This document shows, piece after piece, positions 5,170 through 12,059 of a stretch of DNA of 12,219 bases. Below the pieces are notes generated by a model. It did not search any database, was not told the origin of the DNA, and worked only from the letters and a program-made list of their open reading frames with translations. The stretch's first letter is position 1. Every line of letters starts with the position of its first letter. The position numbers and the translations under genes were made by a program. The DNA comes from an uncultured Solobacterium sp. (GTDB taxonomy: Bacteria > Bacillota_I > Bacilli_A > Erysipelotrichales > Erysipelotrichaceae): contig URYK01000062.1 in NCBI GenBank assembly GCA_900552125.1, forward strand, positions 1 to 12,219, given 5' to 3'.

Positions 5170-5221
5170 AAAGCACTATAGTGATTCATTGCTTTTCAAT
5201 TGGATTCTATAGTGCTTTTTT
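5170..5221 (+). terminator. Attenuator-like terminator between precursor and enzyme genes
   Basis: AAAGCACTATAG (5170-5181) and CTATAGTGCTTT (5207-5218) form a perfect 12-bp stem, with a T run to 5221. The 25-nt loop contains a small inner hairpin (ATTG-CTTTT-CAAT). It lies 28 bp after the precursor stop. Partial read-through would give much precursor and less enzyme, as known for the terminator behind sagA in streptolysin S operons. Confidence 0.88.
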
Positions 5222-5246
5222 ATCCATAAATTAGGGAGTTTTGAGT

Positions 5247-6119
5247 ATGAGAACAAATATTACTTATTATATGTCATCAGAGGAAAAAATCTATATTAAG
5301 GATGGAACAAATATTTATGAATTGAAAGATTTCCCACAGAAAGAGTTTGAATTGTGTTGGAAAAGTTTACAAAACAGGAATCATGAAGATATTGATAATA
5401 ATTTAATTCCTTTAAGGGAAAGTTTAATAAAATTTTTGAATTCTATAGGTGCCTTTAATGTGGTTCGTAGTATTGAAGAACAACTGAATAATGTTGGATT
5501 AAATGGGTCTGGTAAATTTAGTAATTTTACTGTCGGTGTATGTGGTGACCAAGATCTTGTTAAATATTACTGTAAACAATATAACACGACTTATAATATC
5601 ATTGAGATAAAAACATTTACAGAAAACTTTGATTTTGGTTTGATTTTATCTAGGGATAGTAATGTAAAACAGTATTTACAATATAATAGAAAATTATATT
5701 CTACAGGAAAGGTATTTGATAGCTTATTATTTTCACAATTTAGTTTTCTTATTGGTCCACATACTGTTCCGAAATATACTTCTTGTATTGAATGTATGCG
5801 TCTTCATGAAGTTGATAATAATTTTTATGGAAATATTTTAACTGAATTTGATAAGATTGACATTGATAGTCAAGAATTTATTCCTGAACTAATGCTGAAT
5901 CTAGGGCTTTCTTTTTATGAGATACAAGTATTGAAACAAATCTTAAGTGATAGAAAAGATGCTGTAGAAGTTGAAAATTCTCAGAAAGTTTTATCCTATC
6001 AATTGTTAGAAGGAATTTGGGAAGAACATCATTTGTTAAAACATCCAAATTGTAGTTGTTGTTTTCCAAGAGAAATGGCGAATAAACAGATTTTTGAGGT
6101 AAATGTAAATGGTAATTAG
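5247..6119 (+). CDS. SagC-type cyclodehydratase partner (E1-like, leader-binding)
   Basis: A 290-aa protein of the TOMM cyclodehydratase C-protein class. It binds the precursor leader and delivers the core to the YcaO enzyme. Residues about 1-90 fit the winged-helix RiPP recognition element, and 93-185 a degenerate E1/ThiF-like part. Two cysteine pairs, C180-IE-C183 in the GPHTVPKYTSCIEC stretch and C269-S-C271 in HPNCSCC, match the structural zinc site of this family. The fold carries no clear ATP site, as expected, since YcaO does the ATP chemistry. ATG at 5247 is favoured by AGGGAG 8 bp upstream over a TTG two codons earlier. The 3' end overlaps the YcaO gene by 11 bp, so the partners should be made together. 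Here C and D proteins are separate, as in streptolysin S. Confidence 0.88.
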   Translation: MRTNITYYMSSEEKIYIKDGTNIYELKDFPQKEFELCWKSLQNRNHEDIDNNLIPLRESLIKFLNSIGAFNVVRSIEEQLNNVGLNGSGKFSNFTVGVCGDQDLVKYYCKQYNTTYNIIEIKTFTENFDFGLILSRDSNVKQYLQYNRKLYSTGKVFDSLLFSQFSFLIGPHTVPKYTSCIECMRLHEVDNNFYGNILTEFDKIDIDSQEFIPELMLNLGLSFYEIQVLKQILSDRKDAVEVENSQKVLSYQLLEGIWEEHHLLKHPNCSCCFPREMANKQIFEVNVNGN

Positions 6120-7323
6120 AAAAGCTCATAGATCGATATTTGTAGATGAGAGATATGGTCTAATAAAAAATATTTATAATTTACCAACTTTTGCAGGTCT
6201 ACCTAGAGTACATGTGAAAATGGCTTTTGGAGGAAATTATTTCACAGCGGGTTTTAATGCCAGTGGAGCTGGTATTACTGAACAGTCAGCGGAAAATTCT
6301 GCAATTGGAGAATATATCGAGAGATATTCTTGTCTACATCCTAGATCAGAAATAATTACTTGTGAATCAGACAGAAAAATATTACCATCAGTATTTAATG
6401 TGGGAGCTGATGATGGATTAGAAAATTATGATTGGATAAATGCTATCAATGTTATTGATTCGACTCAAGTTCAAATACCAATTGATTGTGTGTATTTGAC
6501 GTATAGAAGCAAAGGTAATTCGTGGGTTACGACTTCGACTGGTGCAGCTTGTGGAGAAAGTTTAGACCAGTGTATGTGGAAAGGGATTGCAGAGATTTTT
6601 GAAAGAGATGCTTTTCAATACATATGGCGTAGGCAACTTTCTTGTCCTAAAATAGATATTCATGAAAATAGTGAACTAAAAGTATTTTTTGATAAATATA
6701 TCAAATCTCCAAACATTGAGTTTTCTATTTATAAAATGGAGTTAGACTGGAATGTACCGGCAGTTTTTGGTGTAGCTAAATTTCCTAATGGTGGATGTGT
6801 AGTTGGAGCTAGTGTAAGACGTACGTGGATTGAAGCTTGTAAAAAAACATTAGTAGAACTTTCTCAGAGTGTTATCGGATATGCTGCATTAATTTTTGAT
6901 CCCAAACGTGAAAATATTGTGGATTATTCATTGATTAACGAATATCAGGACCATTCATTATTATATCTGTCAGATGGGATGTCTACACATTTGACATTTT
7001 TAGATAATGGGGAACGATTCGCTTTACCAGATGAATTAATTGTTGAGAATGATAAAGGAATTGCGGAATATTTTATCGATGCGGTAAGACGGATTGGAAA
7101 AGCAGCTTATTTTGTAGATGTGACTTCTAAAGAGCTTAGTTCTTTAAATTGGTTAGTTGGTAAAACGATTATACCAGGTATGTTAGATATTGAACCGAAT
7201 TTTATTAAATATTTAGAAGCTAATCGTTTAGCTGAGATTGATAAGAATCTGATTGATTTAGGATTACGAACAGAAAAAGAGCTGGGAAACCCTCAACCAA
7301 CTGTTCCTCATCCATTTCCGTGA
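6109..7323 (+). CDS. YcaO-domain cyclodehydratase (SagD type)
   Basis: A 404-aa YcaO enzyme that uses ATP to activate the peptide backbone and cyclise cysteine into thiazoline. The ATP/Mg motifs are visible: S64-x3-E68-x2-E71-R72 (SAIGEYIERY) and E162-x2-E165-R166 (AEIFERDAF), with a conserved STGAACGE stretch near 143-150. The C-terminus ends PHPFP, the PxPxP tail that azoline-forming YcaO proteins need for catalysis. The length is near that of a stand-alone D protein. Its ATG lies in the end of the C-protein gene, with TGAGGT as ribosome site. With the partner upstream it should form the complete cyclodehydratase acting on the 46-aa precursor. No key residue appears to be missing. Confidence 0.95.
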   Translation: MVIRKAHRSIFVDERYGLIKNIYNLPTFAGLPRVHVKMAFGGNYFTAGFNASGAGITEQSAENSAIGEYIERYSCLHPRSEIITCESDRKILPSVFNVGADDGLENYDWINAINVIDSTQVQIPIDCVYLTYRSKGNSWVTTSTGAACGESLDQCMWKGIAEIFERDAFQYIWRRQLSCPKIDIHENSELKVFFDKYIKSPNIEFSIYKMELDWNVPAVFGVAKFPNGGCVVGASVRRTWIEACKKTLVELSQSVIGYAALIFDPKRENIVDYSLINEYQDHSLLYLSDGMSTHLTFLDNGERFALPDELIVENDKGIAEYFIDAVRRIGKAAYFVDVTSKELSSLNWLVGKTIIPGMLDIEPNFIKYLEANRLAEIDKNLIDLGLRTEKELGNPQPTVPHPFP

Positions 7324-7335
7324 TTGGAGGCTAAG

Positions 7336-8145
7336 ATGGACGATTTTAAATTTACGATGATTAGTAACTATCATGCTTGTAAATTATCTGATGATGACTA
7401 TTTATTGCAATTATTTCATCAGAATACAAAACATGGAAATCAGTACTTGATGAGGAATATGTTCCAATCTAGAACTTTGCTAAATAATAAAAATTTTTTA
7501 AAGGCTAGCTCTGTTAGAGAGAAGCAATACCCCCTCTGTGAAAAAGTTCAACTACAGAATCGAACAAAAGATCTATTGATGGATTATATGTATAATAGAC
7601 GCTCACAAGTAAAGGAACCTGTTACAAATTATATTCTAACAGAAGAAATTATTTCGGATATTTTTTGGTCGGGTTATGGATTAAATTATAAACATACGAG
7701 GGTAGTTCCTTCAGGGGGAGCATTGTTTCCTCTTGAATTATATGGGGTTATTATGCAAGATGTAGGAAGGATAAAAAAAGGCCTATATCACTATAGTCCA
7801 TCTTCTAATGCGTTGGAATTGATTTCAGAAGAAGAAGATGTTTTTTATATTGCTTCCTATATTATGATGTTACAAAATCTTGAGAATACCTCGCTAGTTC
7901 TGTTTACTACTGCTATTTTTAGTAGGATGACTTTTAAATATGATGCAAGGGCGTATAGGTATTTGTTATTAGAAGCAGGAGCAATGTTGCAGAATATTTC
8001 TCTAGTAGCTACTAAATATAAATTAGTTAGCACATGTATTGGTGGAACTGATGATAATAAAGTTGAAGAATTACTAGGGATTGATGGAATTAAGGAGAGC
8101 TTAGTTAATTGTTTACTCCTTACCAAAGATGGAAGTTGGCAATAA
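7336..8145 (+). CDS. SagB-type azoline dehydrogenase (nitroreductase fold, FMN)
   Basis: A 269-aa FMN-dependent oxidase that should turn thiazolines into aromatic thiazoles. Family hallmarks are the RRS motif (R88-R89-S90), PSGGALFPLELYGV (125-138) and AGAMLQNISLVATKYKL (214-230), followed by GGTDDNKVEELLGID (236-250). The K201-Y202 pair in FKYDARAYRY matches the Lys-Tyr motif reported as catalytic in TOMM dehydrogenases. The ATG at 7336 is preferred because TTGGAGG at 7324-7330 is its ribosome site; an in-frame TTG at 7324 would lie inside that site. It follows the YcaO gene by 12 bp. The gene order precursor-C-D-B differs from sagABCD of streptolysin S. Confidence 0.93.
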   Translation: MDDFKFTMISNYHACKLSDDDYLLQLFHQNTKHGNQYLMRNMFQSRTLLNNKNFLKASSVREKQYPLCEKVQLQNRTKDLLMDYMYNRRSQVKEPVTNYILTEEIISDIFWSGYGLNYKHTRVVPSGGALFPLELYGVIMQDVGRIKKGLYHYSPSSNALELISEEEDVFYIASYIMMLQNLENTSLVLFTTAIFSRMTFKYDARAYRYLLLEAGAMLQNISLVATKYKLVSTCIGGTDDNKVEELLGIDGIKESLVNCLLLTKDGSWQ

Positions 8146-8146
8146 A

Positions 8147-9073
8147 ATGAAATACTATACTATAAAAAGAGGTGAAAGAAGTTCTCACAGTACTATATAT
8201 ATTGTATGCTCTAATTTTGAAAAAGATAGATTTCATATCATGGAACATATGATTATGAGTTTTCTCTTCAAAAAAGACATTCAAGGCGTAGATGCAGTGA
8301 CAACAGAAGACTTCATAAAGTTTAAAATTTTTAACCCGCTCATAGACTTACAGGAACTTATGAAAATTATTGATTCTGACTTGTGGTTTTCAGAAGAGTC
8401 ATATTATTTTGCTTTGTCAGAAATAAAACAAGAGAATGCTTTAATTAGCTCTAACATCAGTAATTTGTTGAACAAAATTATTTGTACAAACTATAAACTA
8501 GGAGAGAATGTTCCATTTGAAAGTTATAAAGAGTGGTTTTATAAAGTATTATCTTCAATGAGTTGTATGACAATCTCTAATCAAATTGAAAAAAGTGCAG
8601 ATTTCTCTGAATTAACAAGTAGTTCAAATAGGGGAGTTCTTAGCTATAATGATGTTGATTTCTTCTATTCATATATTAAGTTAGCATTTTCAGATATTCC
8701 CAACTTTTCTAGTTTTTATTTCTTACAAAATTTTTCGAATCATATTAATAAAAGATTGAAGAAGTTGAGGAATTCGGGTATTTATTATGCATTTTGCTTT
8801 TGTAAATATCATAGAGAATATGTAGAGTTTTTTATCGTTATTTCTATAAATAAAACAGTTCCAAATTGTTATGACTATATTATTGATGAACTAACTGCTA
8901 TTTACAGAGCTTATGATTATCGTGAAAATCATGATACTGGAGTGCAGGAATTTAAAGAAGATTTGTGCGCAATATATTTGACAGATTCATTTATTGAGAG
9001 TAATATTCCCGAATTTACTTCTGTTCAAAGAGATTTTGTTAATAAAATAATTTTGATGTTGGGTGGTGATTAA
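8147..9073 (+). CDS. M16-like zinc peptidase, candidate leader peptidase
   Basis: A 308-aa protein with H30-I-M-E33-H34, the inverted zinc motif HxxEH of M16 (insulinase/pitrilysin) peptidases. E92 or E96 in FALSEIKQENALI is a candidate third ligand. That spacing (about 60) is shorter than the usual mid-70s, and the remaining sequence is diverged. M16 members usually have two such domains or pair with an inactive partner; at this length there is room for little more than one. In streptolysin S and many relatives the protease is a membrane CAAX-type protein, and this cluster has none. The protein is thus the best candidate for leader removal. M16-like proteins do process other bacterial peptides (AlbE/AlbF for subtilosin, PqqF). 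The start is uncertain: 8147 is 1 bp after the preceding stop, and 8129 is an alternative. Confidence 0.72.
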   Translation: MKYYTIKRGERSSHSTIYIVCSNFEKDRFHIMEHMIMSFLFKKDIQGVDAVTTEDFIKFKIFNPLIDLQELMKIIDSDLWFSEESYYFALSEIKQENALISSNISNLLNKIICTNYKLGENVPFESYKEWFYKVLSSMSCMTISNQIEKSADFSELTSSSNRGVLSYNDVDFFYSYIKLAFSDIPNFSSFYFLQNFSNHINKRLKKLRNSGIYYAFCFCKYHREYVEFFIVISINKTVPNCYDYIIDELTAIYRAYDYRENHDTGVQEFKEDLCAIYLTDSFIESNIPEFTSVQRDFVNKIILMLGGD

Positions 9074-9074
9074 A

Positions 9075-9944
9075 GTGAATAATGTTTTTGAAATATCAAA
9101 TATTACCAAATCATTCAAAAATAAACAAATATTAAAAGGTGTTGACTTGGTTGTGAACAAGGGTGATATCATTGGACTTTTGGGTTTGAATGGTGAAGGA
9201 AAGTCCACTTTAATAAAAATAATTTTAGGTATACTTTCTCAAGATTCTGGGGAGGTTAAGAGGAATTTCGAGATTAAATCTGATGTTGGGGTTATGTTGC
9301 AGGAAATTTCTATGCCTGAGAAGATGAAGGTCTACGAATGGTTAGATATGGTGAAGCGCTTTTCAACCAATTCCAAATCAGTCGAAAGTGTTTTAGATAG
9401 TGTTAACTTAAGAACAGTGAAGAATAAATATTGTGACTCTTTATCAGGTGGACAACAAAGGCGAGTTCAATTTGCTACTGCGATAATTAATAATCCTAAA
9501 GTACTTATATTGGATGAACCAACAGTAGGGATGGATGTAGTATCAAAAAAAGCATTTTGGGAGACGTTAAACACATTTTCGTTCAGTAAGGATTTGACAA
9601 TAATCTTGATTAGTCATGATATGGAGGAAGTTTCTGAGTTCTGTAACAGAGTACTTATTTTGTCAAAGGGGCTATTAGTTTCAGATAGTAAAATGACTAA
9701 TGTTCAGGATAAAATCGAAAAACGCTCATCGTATTCAGTAGATAAGAGTCAAATAACTCAAAAACAATTAGAAGTAATTAAAAAATTTAGTTTTGAAGAG
9801 ACTGATTCTGAAATAGAATTTAAGTATCAAATGATAGATGAAGTAGTATCTATAGGAAAAATTCCTATTTCGATTATAAAAAAGAATCAAAGTAATCTAC
9901 GTCAATATTTTATGGAGGTATTAGAAAATGTTCCAAGCGAGTAG
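9075..9944 (+). CDS. ABC transporter ATP-binding protein
   Basis: A 289-aa ATPase that powers the exporter whose membrane subunit is encoded next. Motifs are complete: Walker A G37-LNGEGKST (with E where A is more common), signature LSGGQQ (123-128), Walker B VLILDEPT (143-150) and switch histidine H181. Residues about 205-289 form an extra C-terminal part seen in drug and bacteriocin ABC-2 transporters. The GTG at 9075 is chosen because GGTGG lies 7 bp upstream; a GTG at 9063 in the same frame is the alternative. Its 3' end overlaps the permease gene by 17 bp. By context it exports the mature azole peptide and probably also protects the producer. Confidence 0.94.
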   Translation: MNNVFEISNITKSFKNKQILKGVDLVVNKGDIIGLLGLNGEGKSTLIKIILGILSQDSGEVKRNFEIKSDVGVMLQEISMPEKMKVYEWLDMVKRFSTNSKSVESVLDSVNLRTVKNKYCDSLSGGQQRRVQFATAIINNPKVLILDEPTVGMDVVSKKAFWETLNTFSFSKDLTIILISHDMEEVSEFCNRVLILSKGLLVSDSKMTNVQDKIEKRSSYSVDKSQITQKQLEVIKKFSFEETDSEIEFKYQMIDEVVSIGKIPISIIKKNQSNLRQYFMEVLENVPSE

Positions 9945-10671
9945 ACTTTTCTTCTTAATATGGTTGGATATAAAAAGGGTTTTTAGAGATACCAAATATG
10001 TATTATTTATCATTGCTTTGCCTGTCATTTTTTATATTATATATACAGCGATTTTTCCTAAAAATGCTAATGTTAACGATGTACCGTGGTCAGAGTATTG
10101 TTTAATTTCTATGATTGCTTTTGGAATTATGGGGAATGCAATCAATCTCCTTGGTACTAAAATTGCAGATGAACGAAAAAAAAAATGGTATACTTATTTG
10201 AGAGTATCTCCAGTTAATTCTATTTACTATGTGATTAGTCATGTATTTTCATATTTGTTGATCTCAGTTGCTTTTACATTCCTTATGTTTGTAGTTGCCT
10301 ACCTTTATAAAGGAATCAATTTAGGAGTACTTGAAACGATTAATATAGGAATTACACTAAATATTGGAAGTGTTGTATTTTTAATTATGGCCTTGCTAAT
10401 CGGTAGATTAGATAGTTTGTCTCAACCAATCGGAACAATAACATATTTAGTGCTTTCTTTTTTGGGTGGTTTATGGATGCCAGTGGCAGCTATGCCAAAA
10501 TTTCTTTCTCAGATTGCAACTTTCTTGCCATCGTATAACTACGCTCGCCTGGGGTGGCGATTGTTAGAAAATAAAGGTATTGATGTTAGATCTGTAACTA
10601 TTCTCTTTATTTATATTATATGCTTCTTGGGAATCTATATCTTATTACAGAGAAAGGAGCAGGCTAATTAG
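9928..10671 (+). CDS. ABC-2 type transporter permease
   Basis: A 247-aa integral membrane protein with six predicted helices (near residues 25-45, 57-80, 103-128, 135-160, 168-190 and 222-241) and the ABC-2 family layout, including a conserved stretch ahead of the fifth loop (SFLGGLWMPVAAMPKFLSQI). It should dimerise and pair with the ATPase encoded upstream, whose gene it overlaps by 17 bp. GGAGGT precedes the ATG by 9 bp. Only one permease gene is present, whereas streptolysin S operons have two (SagH and SagI), so this exporter is a homodimer or of a simpler type. Confidence 0.92.
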   Translation: MFQASRLFFLIWLDIKRVFRDTKYVLFIIALPVIFYIIYTAIFPKNANVNDVPWSEYCLISMIAFGIMGNAINLLGTKIADERKKKWYTYLRVSPVNSIYYVISHVFSYLLISVAFTFLMFVVAYLYKGINLGVLETINIGITLNIGSVVFLIMALLIGRLDSLSQPIGTITYLVLSFLGGLWMPVAAMPKFLSQIATFLPSYNYARLGWRLLENKGIDVRSVTILFIYIICFLGIYILLQRKEQAN

Positions 10672-10680
10672 GAGGCTTTT

Positions 10681-11196
10681 TTGAAAATAAACGAGTACTT
10701 TGGAAATATATCTAAATTAGAGAAAATGTTGTCCGAGTGGATTGATTTACCAGTCTCTTTAAACGTACGCTCAGCAGAAGCGAAAAATATAACATTTCTT
10801 TTTGAAAATTTTGGTGAGGAAGAGATTGTTAGTTTTTTTAAAGATAATATTCAACAGACTGAACATGCCGTTGTAGGTTATAGACAAGATGACACTTATG
10901 GAGATATATTAGGAAAATGCGACTATCAGGATGTGCTGTATTTTGAAGGTATTGGTGATAAGGTATATGCTTATGCTGACAATCTCACTTTGCGTCTAAA
11001 AAATAAGTTGTATGAGATAGAAGAGTTCAGCAAATTATATGTGAGAATTAGTAAATCTTTTATTGTTAATATATTAGTTGTAGAAAAAATTTATCCTTCT
11101 CTGAATGGAAAATTTCTCATTGAATTAACAGATGGTCAAAACTTAACGGTTTCTCGAAAATATAAAAAACAATTTTTAGAGTACTTGGGGGATTAG
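10681..11196 (+). CDS. LytTR-domain transcription regulator
   Basis: A 171-aa regulator with a C-terminal LytTR DNA-binding domain (about residues 78-171): DVLYFEGIGDKVYAYA, LYVRISKSFIVNILVVEKIY and LTVSRKYKKQFLEYLG. The N-terminal 75 residues are not a receiver domain and no phosphoacceptor aspartate context is seen, so it is not a classic two-component regulator. The start is a TTG placed 5 bp behind AGGAGG; no ATG fits as well. A DUF3021-like membrane protein follows directly, the arrangement of LytTR regulatory pairs such as HdrRM and BrsRM of Streptococcus mutans, which control bacteriocin genes and in which the membrane partner holds the regulator inactive. A direct-repeat site at 4794-4825 is a likely target. 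Confidence 0.9.
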   Translation: MKINEYFGNISKLEKMLSEWIDLPVSLNVRSAEAKNITFLFENFGEEEIVSFFKDNIQQTEHAVVGYRQDDTYGDILGKCDYQDVLYFEGIGDKVYAYADNLTLRLKNKLYEIEEFSKLYVRISKSFIVNILVVEKIYPSLNGKFLIELTDGQNLTVSRKYKKQFLEYLGD

Positions 11197-11198
11197 TG

Positions 11199-11588
11199 GT
11201 GAAATACTTAAAAAAACTTCTACTCTTGCTTTGCATTGGTGCAATCTATAATCTATATTTTACTCTTATAAATTCAGGTTTAACGTCTTGGATCAATATT
11301 ATTATATTCATAGTATTTGGATATGTTGAAGTACTTGCTTTAGAGTTGTTATTTAAATACTCCATTAAATTTCAGAAAAGCATCTATATCCAAATACTTA
11401 CTATATTTTTAATATCTAGTATAGTTGAAATAGCATATATGCTGGTTACTGGTTTGAGTTTTACTATAGCGATTCATTTTGTTTTGCTAGGAATACCTGT
11501 TACAATCATTGGTTTATTGTATTGGAAATATCATGTTGATAAAATTGAAAAATTATTAAGAGACAAAAAATCTAATCTATCGAATTGA
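11199..11588 (+). CDS. DUF3021-like four-helix membrane protein
   Basis: A 129-aa hydrophobic protein with four predicted membrane helices (about residues 6-26, 30-53, 62-84 and 88-110) and a basic cytoplasmic tail. Size, topology and position directly after a LytTR gene fit the DUF3021 family. Such partners are thought to restrain the LytTR protein at the membrane. Of two adjacent GTG codons, 11199 is preferred because GGGGG ends 7 bp upstream; 11196 would be too close and overlaps the preceding stop. It is the last gene of the operon. It could instead help immunity, but the pairing points to regulation. Confidence 0.8.
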   Translation: MKYLKKLLLLLCIGAIYNLYFTLINSGLTSWINIIIFIVFGYVEVLALELLFKYSIKFQKSIYIQILTIFLISSIVEIAYMLVTGLSFTIAIHFVLLGIPVTIIGLLYWKYHVDKIEKLLRDKKSNLSN

Positions 11589-11613
11589 TTTTCATGATTA
11601 ACATTGCTATTCG

Positions 11614-11643
11614 AGTTTCTAAATTACATAAGCTCCGAAAACT
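11614..11643 (-). repeat. Element-wide 30-bp repeat, copy 3 (inverted, right end)
   Basis: The reverse complement matches 1681-1710 at 29 of 30 bases. It lies 25 bp after the last cargo gene, just inside the right-end integrase sites and in the opposite orientation to the left copies. Near identity across 10 kb suggests selection or recent spread inside the element. Confidence 0.85.
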
Positions 11644-11649
11644 CATTTT

Positions 11650-11672
11650 TGATAACCTCTTGATAACCCTTT
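11650..11672 (+). repeat. Right-end TGATAACC direct repeats, probable integrase arm sites
   Basis: TGATAACC at 11650-11657 and TGATAACCCTTT at 11661-11672, spaced 11 bp, mirror the doublet at 446-469 in the same orientation. They sit about 130 bp inside attR and are likely arm-type binding sites of the integrase. Confidence 0.6.
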
Positions 11673-11766
11673 GTCTGAAATAATAGGTTAGAAGTGATAA
11701 GAAACGAATAAAGTATCTAATAGGTGCTTGGAATTACTGACATTTATCAAAGAATGATAAATGAGA

Positions 11767-11822
11767 TAAAAAACCAGGTCTTAAAAAAGCTCGTAAAGCT
11801 TCACAATTCTCAAAACGTTAAT
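11767..11822 (+). repeat. attR: recoded rpsI 3' end, right boundary of the element
   Basis: It reads in frame as [17 protein letters not shown] and stop, the same residues as the true rpsI end, but with five synonymous base changes against 272-327. The last 22 bp (11801-11822) are identical to attL. The part before the core is element DNA, so the element carries an rpsI tail of different origin. Confidence 0.92.
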
Positions 11823-11843
11823 CCGTTTTTCAGATTTGTACAA

Positions 11844-11871
11844 AAGAACACTCTTTGGGGTGTTCTTTTTT
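11844..11871 (+). terminator. Host rpsI terminator displaced beyond attR
   Basis: AAGAACAC (11844-11851) pairs with GTGTTCTT (11860-11867) and T's continue to 11871. It lies 22 bp after the att core on the chromosomal side, where the terminator of an uninterrupted rpsI would be. Confidence 0.85.
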
Positions 11872-12059
11872 GCTTTTGAAAAAAATTATTGGAGTAGGAT
11901 TTTAGAGAAGGGACTCAAAATACAGTCATGTGCCTCTTAAAATGCCTGAAAGAGTCTTAGTGTCCTATAAAAGGGAAAAGTAATAGAAGGTGATTTGATG
12001 CTTAAATAGAGCCTGTGAGAGCGTCTACTAGAATAAATCAAAAAAACTTAAAAAACATA

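Larger units (their letters stand above)
306..11822. mobile_element. Integrated mobilisable/satellite element in rpsI carrying a TOMM peptide operon
   Basis: An element of about 11.5 kb bounded by a 22-bp identical att core (306-327 and 11801-11822), with a tyrosine integrase as its first gene. It encodes integrase, XRE repressor, excisionase-like protein, DnaD-type replication protein and two MobC-like proteins, followed by a peptide biosynthesis operon as cargo. No relaxase, type IV secretion, capsid or terminase gene is present, so spread probably depends on a helper. The 3' end of rpsI is, to my knowledge, a described integration site for streptococcal integrative elements. The boundaries are read from the repeats; classing it as an IME rather than a phage satellite is inference. 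Confidence 0.88.

Noticed and set aside
5878..6129. 83-codon minus-strand reading frame within the SagC-type and YcaO genes
   Set aside because: It is antisense to two well-supported genes and shows no motif or ribosome site.
7857..8126. 89-codon minus-strand reading frame inside the dehydrogenase gene
   Set aside because: It is a shadow of the conserved flavin-binding region on the other strand.
8987..9208. 73-codon minus-strand reading frame across the M16-like/ABC junction
   Set aside because: It is antisense to real genes and has no supporting signal.
4908..11588. Bona fide streptolysin S (sag) operon
   Set aside because: The gene order, the core sequence, the lack of CAAX protease, SagF and second permease, and the LytTR pair all differ. 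Only the B, C and D enzyme types are shared.
306..11822. Complete prophage or self-transmissible ICE
   Set aside because: No capsid, tail, terminase, lysis, relaxase or type IV secretion genes are present.
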